Positions 25,839 to 33,163 of a stretch of 64,000 nt of DNA are shown here, piece by piece. The notes below the pieces were generated by a model, which searched no databases, was not told the DNA's origin, and was given only the letters and a program-made list of their open reading frames with translations. Each line of letters opens with the position of its first letter. Within the stretch, counting starts at the first letter, position 1. The translations under genes and the position numbers were made by a program. Source of the DNA: Rhizobacter sp. Root1238 (GTDB lineage: Bacteria > Pseudomonadota > Gammaproteobacteria > Burkholderiales > Burkholderiaceae_C); assembly GCF_001425825.1 (NCBI RefSeq), contig NZ_LMDM01000023.1, positions 118,213 to 182,212 of the forward strand, given 5' to 3'.

Positions 25839-27319
25839 AAAGCCCTTCGCGCAAGCCCGCCACGTCGAGCACGCCGTGGGGCGATCACTTCGACCATGTG
25901 CAGCGCATCGTGCTGTGCGCGCCGAAACAACTGGGAGTGCAGCACTTGCTGCTCAAGTTCAACGGCAAGGGCTCGCTGGCGCGCAAGTTCCTCGGCGCGC
26001 TGAGCAAGGACGTGACTTACACGTCGCGTGCGCGCGATCCCGAGTCGGATCCCCAACTCAGCGTCGGCTTCACCTACCGCGGGTTGGAAGCGCTGGGCCT
26101 GCCTTGCCATGTGCAACTGGTGCTGCAGAAGCTCGCACCGTCGTTCCACCTCGGCGCACCGGTGCAGGCTGCCACGCGGTTGGGCGACACGGGATCGAGT
26201 GCACCGGATCGCTGGGACGGCGACTTTCAGCTTGAAGCGCTGCACGCCGTGGTCAGCCTTCACTACACGGACGATGCGGCGGCTGCCAAGCTGGTGGAGC
26301 GCGTGCGCAGACTGGCCGGCGAGTTACAAGTGCGAGTGGCCGAGAAGCCTTTGCGGGGTGAGAACTTCACGCATGGCAAGACGGACGAGCGCTGGGTGCA
26401 CTTCGGCTATCGCGACGGCCTGTCGAAGGTCGGTATCCGTGGCTGGTCGGATGATCCGAACCGGACGAGGAAGCTGTTGCCGGTCTCGATGCACAACCCC
26501 GGCGAGTTCCTGCTCGGCCACCCGGACGACGGCGGTGCGAACCCCTGGGCATTGGCCGCGCAGCCGCAGGCGGTCAGGTCGTTCTTCTGCGAGGCGAGCT
26601 TTGGCGTACTGCGGCAGATGGAGCAGGACGAGCCGGCGTTCCGCGGCTACCTGGAGGAGCAAGCCAGGCAGATCGTCAAAGGCAGCGGCGGTGCGATCAA
26701 GGAAACCTCGGCGATCGAACTCGTGCGGGCCAAGCTGTGTGGCCGCTTTCGGGACGGTCGGCGCATCCATCCGGAGACGCAGGAACCTGTCGGCGAGCCC
26801 GAAGATGATTTCGGCTACGCGAGCGATCTGGAAGGCAAGGGCTGCCCGTTCGGCTCGCACATCCGGCGGATGAATCCCCGCGGCGGGGAGATTGCGCACC
26901 AGCTGCGGCATCGCCCGTTGATGCGTCGTGGCGCGCCGTACGGGAGAACCTGGGAGGAAGACAAGTCGGCCGATGCCGAGCGCGGCCTGCTCGGCCTGTT
27001 CTTCTGCAGCAGCATCGAGAACCAGTTCGAGCACCTGCTGGGCGAATGGGCCGACCGGGTGCCGATGGGCAACCTCGACGAGGGCAACGCGAAGGATCCA
27101 CTGGCTTCGCACCATGAGGATCCCGATGCGCGCTTCGTGCTGCCCGGTGACGCGGCGCAGCGCGGCGGCGTGACGGAGTTCAAGGGCCTGAAGCCGTTCG
27201 TGCGCACGCGCGGCACGGCCTACCTGCTGTACCCGACGAGCGACGGCCTGGAGCAGCTCGCGACCGAGGACGACGGCCACCTGTGGATCGACGAGGTGGA
27301 CCGGGAAGCCTTTCGATGA
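25835..27319 (+). CDS. DyP-type haem peroxidase
   Basis: The 494-residue protein fits the longer DyP-type peroxidases. The distal Asp194 sits in the GxxDG motif (HFGYRDGLSKVGIRG). The probable proximal haem His342 is in CPFGSHIRRMNPRG, followed by the Arg-rich RPLMRRGAPYGR. No Tat signal peptide is visible, so it is cytoplasmic or held by partners. DyP enzymes use hydrogen peroxide to oxidise dyes, phenolics and other bulky substrates. ATGA overlaps at both ends tie its translation to the P450 and the patatin gene, so it probably works on the same substrate pool. Confidence 0.92.
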   Translation: MKSPSRKPATSSTPWGDHFDHVQRIVLCAPKQLGVQHLLLKFNGKGSLARKFLGALSKDVTYTSRARDPESDPQLSVGFTYRGLEALGLPCHVQLVLQKLAPSFHLGAPVQAATRLGDTGSSAPDRWDGDFQLEALHAVVSLHYTDDAAAAKLVERVRRLAGELQVRVAEKPLRGENFTHGKTDERWVHFGYRDGLSKVGIRGWSDDPNRTRKLLPVSMHNPGEFLLGHPDDGGANPWALAAQPQAVRSFFCEASFGVLRQMEQDEPAFRGYLEEQARQIVKGSGGAIKETSAIELVRAKLCGRFRDGRRIHPETQEPVGEPEDDFGYASDLEGKGCPFGSHIRRMNPRGGEIAHQLRHRPLMRRGAPYGRTWEEDKSADAERGLLGLFFCSSIENQFEHLLGEWADRVPMGNLDEGNAKDPLASHHEDPDARFVLPGDAAQRGGVTEFKGLKPFVRTRGTAYLLYPTSDGLEQLATEDDGHLWIDEVDREAFR

Positions 27320-29322
27320 CGGCGCCGCTGGACACCGGCGAGGATGTCGTCGAGCTGCCCGAGCCGCTGACCGAGCGCCCGCCCGACGACCGCTTCTGCG
27401 ACCTGGTGCTGACCGGCGGCGTTGCGAGCGGTGTCGTCTACCCCTGGGCGATCCTCGAGATCGCGCGGGCGTTCCGGTTCAAGAGCATCGGCGGGACGTC
27501 GGTGGGCGCGATGGCGGCGGCGCTCGCGGCGGCCGCGGAGTACGGGCGGCGCAACGGCCACGACGACGGCTTCGAGGTGCTGCGGCGAGCGCCGGGCGAT
27601 CTGGCGAAGCCGGGGCCGCGCGGGCTGCGCACGACGATGCTGTCGCTGTTCCAGCCGGCACCGCGGGGGCAGCGCTTGTTCGACCTGTTCGTCGGGGCGG
27701 TGGACATCTATGGCGAGGCGCGCCGCAGCCGCGTGCCACGCTGGCTGCGGCTGGGGTGGCCGGTCTTGCGCAGCTACCGCAAGCCGGCGCTGTGGGGCGG
27801 CGCGTTGGGGTTGCTGATCGCGGCCGATTGCGCGCTGATCCCGCCTTTCAGCTGGGGCAGCCTGCTCGGCTTCGCGCTGGCGATCCCGATCTGCGTCGTC
27901 GGTGCGGTGATCTGGTTCGGCCTCAAGCCCGACCTGATCGACGGCCTGGTGAAGAACGACCTCGGCCTGTGCCGCGGCAAGATGCAAGCGGGCCGCGACC
28001 CGAAGACCGACCCCGGTCTCGTCGAATGGCTGGACAAGGGCATCCAGCTCGCCGCCGGCCTCGGCCGCGAGGATGCGCCGCTGACCTTCCGCGACCTGTG
28101 GTCGGCCCCGCTTTCGCCGGGCGCGCCGCGCGTGGCGGTGCGCGATGGCGACGACCGCCGGCTGCGCTCGATCAACCTGGAACTGATCACGACCAACGTG
28201 ACGCACGGCCGGCCCTACCGCTTGCCGCTGCAGGACGAGACCGACCGCGTGTACTTCGAGCCCCGGGCGCTCAGGCTGTTCTTCCCCGACCGCGTGGTCG
28301 ACGCGATGGTGAAGGTGGCGCGGCCCTATGCGCCGTCGAGCGCCTTCGACCCACCGGCTGGTGAGGCAGCGCAGAGCGTGGGCCTGCTGGAGTTGCCGCG
28401 CGGCGACCTGCCGATCGTCGTCGCGGCGCGCCTGAGCCTGAGCTTTCCGCTGCTGTTCTCGGCGGTGCCGCTGTGGGCGGTCGACCACGAGATGCCGCGC
28501 AAGGATCGGGTGCTGAAGCGCTGCTGGTTCTCCGACGGCGGGCTGTGCTCGAACTTCCCGATCCACCTGTTCGATGCGGCCGTGCCGCGCTGGCCGACCT
28601 TCGGGCTGTGGCTGGGCCAGCGCAATCCGTTCCGGCGCAACGTGTTCGTGTGGCTGCCCGAGACGCACCTGCAAGGCAGCCGCGACAGCTGGCAGCGCTT
28701 CGACCCGACCGACCCCGGCACGCCGGTGCAGGCGCGCGAGCGGGCCGACAAGCCGCTGGGTTTCCTGGCGGGCTTCCTGCTGGCCGCCGGCCTGACCGCG
28801 AAGGACTGGCAGGACCGCAGCGCGATGCGCCTGGCGACCGCGCGCAACCGGGTTGCGCGGCTTGCGCTGCGGCCGGGCGAGGGCGAGCTGCACATCGGCA
28901 TGCCGCGCAAGCGCATCCTGCGGATGGCGCGCCGCTATGGCACCGCCAGCGGTCGCTTGTTCGTCGAGCGCTATGCCGATGCCCCCGGCCAGCGCGCGAC
29001 GCGGGCCTGGCGCGAGCAGCGCTGGGTGCGGCTGCAGGCGTTGCTGGTGGGGCTGCGCGGGTGGCTGGCGGGTGCGACGTCGGCGGCGGCGAGCCAGGCG
29101 CACACGCTGCCGATGCGGCAGGCGATCGATGCGGCCGTGGACGTGCAGCCGCTGCGCGGCCAGGACGACGGTGCGCGCACCTTGGACGACGGCGAGGCCG
29201 AGCAGCTGCAGGCCCTGTTGGCCGGCATCGAGCAGCTGGAGGAACGGTTCCGCATCAACGATGCGAGGCAGCCGTACCAGCCGGTGCCGGCACCGGAGTT
29301 GCGGCTGCGCACGCCGGTGTGA
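27316..29322 (+). CDS. Patatin-like phospholipase with membrane segments
   Basis: The 668-residue protein carries the patatin dyad: nucleophile Ser62 in GGTSVGAMAA and Asp407 in WFSDGGLCSNFP. The oxyanion-hole loop is LTGGVASGVVYPW. Between them, at about residues 155-210, lie two hydrophobic helices (ALWGGALGLLIAADCALIPP and LLGFALAIPICVVGAVIW), placing the enzyme at the inner membrane. Patatins release free fatty acids from phospholipids. A long charged C-terminal region (about 480-668) has no family I recognise. It is last in the coupled run P450-DyP-patatin, so it could supply fatty acids to the two haem enzymes (inference). Confidence 0.9.
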   Translation: MTAPLDTGEDVVELPEPLTERPPDDRFCDLVLTGGVASGVVYPWAILEIARAFRFKSIGGTSVGAMAAALAAAAEYGRRNGHDDGFEVLRRAPGDLAKPGPRGLRTTMLSLFQPAPRGQRLFDLFVGAVDIYGEARRSRVPRWLRLGWPVLRSYRKPALWGGALGLLIAADCALIPPFSWGSLLGFALAIPICVVGAVIWFGLKPDLIDGLVKNDLGLCRGKMQAGRDPKTDPGLVEWLDKGIQLAAGLGREDAPLTFRDLWSAPLSPGAPRVAVRDGDDRRLRSINLELITTNVTHGRPYRLPLQDETDRVYFEPRALRLFFPDRVVDAMVKVARPYAPSSAFDPPAGEAAQSVGLLELPRGDLPIVVAARLSLSFPLLFSAVPLWAVDHEMPRKDRVLKRCWFSDGGLCSNFPIHLFDAAVPRWPTFGLWLGQRNPFRRNVFVWLPETHLQGSRDSWQRFDPTDPGTPVQARERADKPLGFLAGFLLAAGLTAKDWQDRSAMRLATARNRVARLALRPGEGELHIGMPRKRILRMARRYGTASGRLFVERYADAPGQRATRAWREQRWVRLQALLVGLRGWLAGATSAAASQAHTLPMRQAIDAAVDVQPLRGQDDGARTLDDGEAEQLQALLAGIEQLEERFRINDARQPYQPVPAPELRLRTPV

Positions 29323-29372
29323 TCGCTCGTGTGGCCAGGTACCGGCTCAGGCCGCAGCCCATCCCCGCGCTG

Positions 29373-30857
29373 CTACCCCGCCGCCCGCGCGAGCTGCGAC
29401 AGCCGCTTCACCAGCGGCTCGAAGCGCTCGGCCGGCGTGTTGCCGTAGCCGAGTACCAGGCCGTTGTCGTCCGCCGACGCCTGCATCGCGAAGCTCGACA
29501 ACGCGGCCGGCGCCATGCCGTGGTGCAGCGCTTCGGCGGCGATGCCGGCGTCGGGGTACCGGCCCGGCAGCCGCACCGTCAGGTGCAATCCGCAGTGCCC
29601 ACCGTCGATCGCATGCGGCACGCGCAGGTGGCGCGACAAGGCCTCGCGCAGCGCGGCCTGGCGCTGCCGGTACAGCCGGCGCATGCGGCCCAGGTGGCGG
29701 CCGAACGCGCCGCTCTCGATGAACCCGGCGAGCGCCAGCTGCTCATGGCGATGACCACCGCGCAGCAGCTGTTCGAGCGGCGCCCGCAGGCGCGCCGCGA
29801 GCGCCTCGGGCAGCACCAGGAAGCCGAGCCGCAACGACGGGAACATCGTCTTGCTGAAGGTGCCGACGTACAGCACCGGCGCCTGCGCCACCAGGCCCTG
29901 CATGGCGCCGATCGGCTCGCCGGCATGGCGGAACTCGCTGTCGTAGTCGTCCTCGATGATCCACGCGCCGTGGCGTTGCGCGTTGGCGATCAGCTCGAGC
30001 CGGCGCGCCGCGCTCATCACCGCGCCCGACGGATACTGGTGCGACGGCGTCGCGTAGATCAACCGCGGCGGCCGCGCGGCCCAGTCGGCGTCGCGCACGC
30101 ACAGCCCTTCGGCATCGACGCGCATCGGCACGATCTGCAGGTCGGCCGCATGCATCGCGGTGCGCGCGCCGCGGTAGCCCGGGTCCTCGACCCACGCGGT
30201 GTCGCCGGGGTTCGCCAGCAGCCGCGCGCACAGCGCCAGCGCCTCCATGGCGCCTTCGGTGACGACCACTTGCGCCGCCGTGCAGCGCACGCCGCGCGCG
30301 ACGCTCAGGTGGCGGGCGATCGCGTGGCGCAGCGCCGGCTCGCCGAACGGGTCGCCATAGCCCAGCACCGACGGCCCGGTGCCGCGCATCACGCGGTCCA
30401 GCGCACGCCGCCACTCGGCCAGCGGGAACTGGGCCAGCGCGGGCACGCCGGGGCGCAGCGCGACGTCGCCATCGGGGCGGACCGGTTCGACGCGGATCGC
30501 CGACAGCCGCCGCGCCACCGGGGGCGCCGCACTGCGCTGCGTGGCGACACGCTGCGTGGCGCCGTGGGGCGTGCGGATCGGCGCCAGGCGGGTCAGCGCC
30601 GCGACGCGGGTGCCCTGCCGGTCGGGCAGCAGGTAGCCCTCGGCCGCGAGCAGGTCGTACACGGTGGTCACCGTGTTGCGCGAGATGGCCAGCGCCTCGG
30701 CGAGTGCGCGCGAGCCCGGCAGCCGGCTGCCCGGCGCCAGGTGGGCGCCGAGGATCGCCTGCTTCAGGCGGTCGTGGAGCTGGCGTTGCAGCGAGGCAGG
30801 GCCGCGTTCGCGCGACAGCGGCGCATCGAGCAGGGACTGCGGCACGGAGCTGGTCAT
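29373..30857 (-). CDS. MocR/PdxR-type transcriptional regulator (GntR HTH plus aminotransferase domain)
   Basis: The 494-residue protein has an N-terminal GntR winged HTH (LKQAILGAHLAPGSRLPGSR, then ALAISRNTVTTVYDLLAAEG) and a C-terminal fold-type I aminotransferase domain. The PLP-binding Lys lies in VGTFSKTMFPSLRLGF, and EDDYDSEFR and ATPSHQYPSG are also family blocks. MocR/PdxR proteins sense PLP or amino compounds. It is divergent from a GNAT acetyltransferase gene, with 113 bases between starts, and probably controls that gene. ATG 30857 starts the family N-terminus; the upstream in-frame extension to 30968 covers the intergenic region and is rejected. Confidence 0.92.
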   Translation of the reverse strand: MTSSVPQSLLDAPLSRERGPASLQRQLHDRLKQAILGAHLAPGSRLPGSRALAEALAISRNTVTTVYDLLAAEGYLLPDRQGTRVAALTRLAPIRTPHGATQRVATQRSAAPPVARRLSAIRVEPVRPDGDVALRPGVPALAQFPLAEWRRALDRVMRGTGPSVLGYGDPFGEPALRHAIARHLSVARGVRCTAAQVVVTEGAMEALALCARLLANPGDTAWVEDPGYRGARTAMHAADLQIVPMRVDAEGLCVRDADWAARPPRLIYATPSHQYPSGAVMSAARRLELIANAQRHGAWIIEDDYDSEFRHAGEPIGAMQGLVAQAPVLYVGTFSKTMFPSLRLGFLVLPEALAARLRAPLEQLLRGGHRHEQLALAGFIESGAFGRHLGRMRRLYRQRQAALREALSRHLRVPHAIDGGHCGLHLTVRLPGRYPDAGIAAEALHHGMAPAALSSFAMQASADDNGLVLGYGNTPAERFEPLVKRLSQLARAAG

Positions 30858-30970
30858 CGTGGCACCATCGAATTGAGAATCCGTGGCGCTTTTCAAGGTG
30901 CCACACCGCAGGTAATGTAGGGCACCCTGGATTGCAGGGACACCTGAAAACCCCGGCAAGGACAACAACG
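30858..30970. promoter_or_regulatory. Divergent MocR / GNAT control region with imperfect inverted repeat
   Basis: TTTTCAAGGTG at 30890-30900 and CACCTGAAAA at 30941-30950 form an imperfect inverted repeat with its centre about halfway between the genes; GGGCACC and GGGACACC motifs lie between. This fits a MocR operator region, but the exact sites cannot be fixed by eye. Confidence 0.45.
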
Positions 30971-31558
30971 ATGACCTGGCTCACCCCCCTTAGCCTGCAA
31001 GGCTCGCACGCTTCGCTGGAGCCGCTGTCGCCCGACCACGAGCAGGACCTGATCGCCGCGGTGCGCGACGGCGAACTGTGGAACCTCTGGTACACCGCGG
31101 TCCCGGCGCCGCAGGCGATGCGGGCCGAGATCGAACGCCGCCTCGACCTGCAGCGCAAGGGCAGCATGGTGCCGTTCACGACGCGCGATGCCGCCGGCCG
31201 CGTCGTCGGCATGACGACCTTCATGAACATCGACGCGGCGAACCAGCGCGCCGAGATCGGCTCCACCTGGACCGCCGCGAGCGTGCAGCGCAGCGGCTTC
31301 AACACCGAGTGCAAGCTGCTGCTGCTGTCGCACGCCTTCGAGCACGACGCGATCGCGGTCGAGTTCCGCACCAACTTCTTCAACCAGCAGAGCCGCCGCG
31401 CGATCGAGCGGCTGGGCGCCAAGCTCGACGGCATCCTGCGCAGCCACCAGCGCATGCCCAACGGGCTGCTGCGCGACACCTGCGTCTACAGCATCACGCG
31501 GGCGGAGTGGCCGGCGGTGCAGGCGCACCTGCAGTGGCAGATGGACAAGCCGCGTTGA
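30971..31558 (+). CDS. GNAT-family N-acetyltransferase
   Basis: The 195-residue protein is of the RimJ/RimL-like GNAT type: HASLEPLSPDHEQDLIAAV at the start, acetyl-CoA-contacting strand region MTTFMNIDAANQRAEIGSTW, and the late motif FFNQQSRRAIERLGAKLDGI with Asn and the Arg-rich helix. It acetylates a small molecule or a protein N-terminus in the cytoplasm; the substrate is unknown. ATG 30971 is chosen because the upstream frame crosses the divergent promoter region. Control by the MocR-type neighbour is likely. Confidence 0.9.
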   Translation: MTWLTPLSLQGSHASLEPLSPDHEQDLIAAVRDGELWNLWYTAVPAPQAMRAEIERRLDLQRKGSMVPFTTRDAAGRVVGMTTFMNIDAANQRAEIGSTWTAASVQRSGFNTECKLLLLSHAFEHDAIAVEFRTNFFNQQSRRAIERLGAKLDGILRSHQRMPNGLLRDTCVYSITRAEWPAVQAHLQWQMDKPR

Positions 31559-31589
31559 CGAGTGGCGCGGGTGACAAGGCGGTGCGTGT

Positions 31590-33038
31590 TCAAACCTTGA
31601 TGAACAGCGCCTCCACGACCGCGGTCATCGTGCTGCCGGTCGTACAGTCTGCGAACGCTTCGCCCAATTCAATGGCCATGTCGGTGGGCCAGCTCGGGCC
31701 AGACCTGTTCCACAACTGGTGCACGGCCTTGCCTGCGGCCACGTGCAGTTTTCGGTTCCGCTCCAACGCGCGATCAATCGCGTCACTTTGATCTCCGGAG
31801 ATGCCCACGGCCCCGCGATCGACTTCAAGATGTTTCAGATTCCGGTTCTTGGTGATCGCGTTGACGAGGGAGCGACGAACATCTCCCGTGACGTTGAAGG
31901 CTTTGAGAGCCAGGGAAGTCAAGCGGCTCTCGCTGTGCTCCAACAGGGAAGTCAACGCATCGCACTCGGGTTGCGTGAAGCGGAGTGCCTCCAGCGACAC
32001 CGATCGCAGCCGGCAGTTGTTGATCCAGCCTCTGTGAGCGGGCTCCTGGCTGGAGCCGGACAGCGAAGTGAACGGGCGACACAACATTTCCAGGTGGTCA
32101 AGAGAAGCGTTCTTTTCCAACGCCTGGTTCAGGCAGTCGGCTTGAGCACGGCTCAACTCGTTTTCGTCTCCGAACGTGAGGCGTTTGAGGGTTGTGTTGT
32201 TCTCCAGGGCCTCGCAGAAGGCGGCAAACACTGTCTCCAGCGGTCGTTCCACCAAACCCATTCGCAGGTCGAGCAAGGCAGCGTTTTCCAGGACGGTTGT
32301 CATCGCCGACCAGCCCTTGTCCCCCCACTCGTTGTCGCCCAGATGCAGTTCTTCCAGGATTCGGTTGTTCGAGGCCGCCGTGCCGATCGCCTCGATGCCG
32401 GTTTCCTCCAGCCCGCACGACTCCAGTGCGAGGGTTTTGAGTGTCGAGTTCTGCTGAAGCATCAGTGCGATGGCCGATGCGGATTGCGGGCAGGTGTTGT
32501 CGCACAAGTGCAACGCGAGCACGCTTTTGTTGTCTGCCATTGCGGTGCAAACCTTCTGAACGTCTGCGTCCGGGAGCATGCAGTCGATCAACTTCAGTGA
32601 TGTCAAGCGGACTGTCTTTTTCAGCATGTCGGCCAGCGCATCCGCCATTGCAGGTTCCAGTTGCTGACCCGACAGATCGACGGCAACCGGGTGCGACCCG
32701 GCGACGGCCAACCATCGGAACAGCCCGATCAACGCCGTGCGATCCAGAACAGGCGACTCGGGCACATGCAGGTCGATGGCCGGCGCCGACGCCATGCGTG
32801 CCTCGACGACCCTTGGGCCTGATGGCGATGCGTTGCTCAGCTGATGACGGCTGAGCCAGTCCAGCCCCGCATGATCGTCCGTGCGCAGGCAGTTCAGCGT
32901 GGTCTCGTGCCATGCCTCTTGAGTGCAGGGCGTCGAAGGCATCAAGTGAGCGCAGCTCTTCGGCGGCGCACCGGGGAGGGAGATGCTGAGCGGAGCGGAT
33001 GCGCGACAGGACTGGGGCGAGGATTTTCCGACTGACAT
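31590..33038 (-). CDS. Leucine-rich repeat (RNI-type) protein
   Basis: The 482-residue protein is built of helix-strand leucine-rich repeats of about 28 residues, for example LTSLKLIDCMLPDADVQKVC, VLALHLCDNTCPQSASAIAL, LKTLALESCGLEETGIEAIG and LEELHLGDNEWGDKGWSAM. This is the ribonuclease-inhibitor type, a protein-protein interaction fold. No signal peptide or transmembrane helix is seen. DNA composition is clearly lower in GC than the neighbours: the 60 bases from 32521 contain 33 G+C, against 44 in the 60 bases from 34261. That supports recent acquisition. The start is uncertain; ATG 32942 or 32795 (preceded by GAGG) would also keep every repeat. LRR proteins of this type include type III effectors, but no secretion system is in the window. 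Confidence 0.8.
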   Translation of the reverse strand: MSVGKSSPQSCRASAPLSISLPGAPPKSCAHLMPSTPCTQEAWHETTLNCLRTDDHAGLDWLSRHQLSNASPSGPRVVEARMASAPAIDLHVPESPVLDRTALIGLFRWLAVAGSHPVAVDLSGQQLEPAMADALADMLKKTVRLTSLKLIDCMLPDADVQKVCTAMADNKSVLALHLCDNTCPQSASAIALMLQQNSTLKTLALESCGLEETGIEAIGTAASNNRILEELHLGDNEWGDKGWSAMTTVLENAALLDLRMGLVERPLETVFAAFCEALENNTTLKRLTFGDENELSRAQADCLNQALEKNASLDHLEMLCRPFTSLSGSSQEPAHRGWINNCRLRSVSLEALRFTQPECDALTSLLEHSESRLTSLALKAFNVTGDVRRSLVNAITKNRNLKHLEVDRGAVGISGDQSDAIDRALERNRKLHVAAGKAVHQLWNRSGPSWPTDMAIELGEAFADCTTGSTMTAVVEALFIKV

Positions 33039-33163
33039 GCCATGGCTCGATGAGGAAGGTGGCCTTGAGTGCCCGAGGCGATGCGCGCAGTTCCAACCGT
33101 CCGCAAGTGAGTTGCATCCGGTCCATGCGAGCTGGTAGTCCCGGCCGCACCGACAATCCCCGC

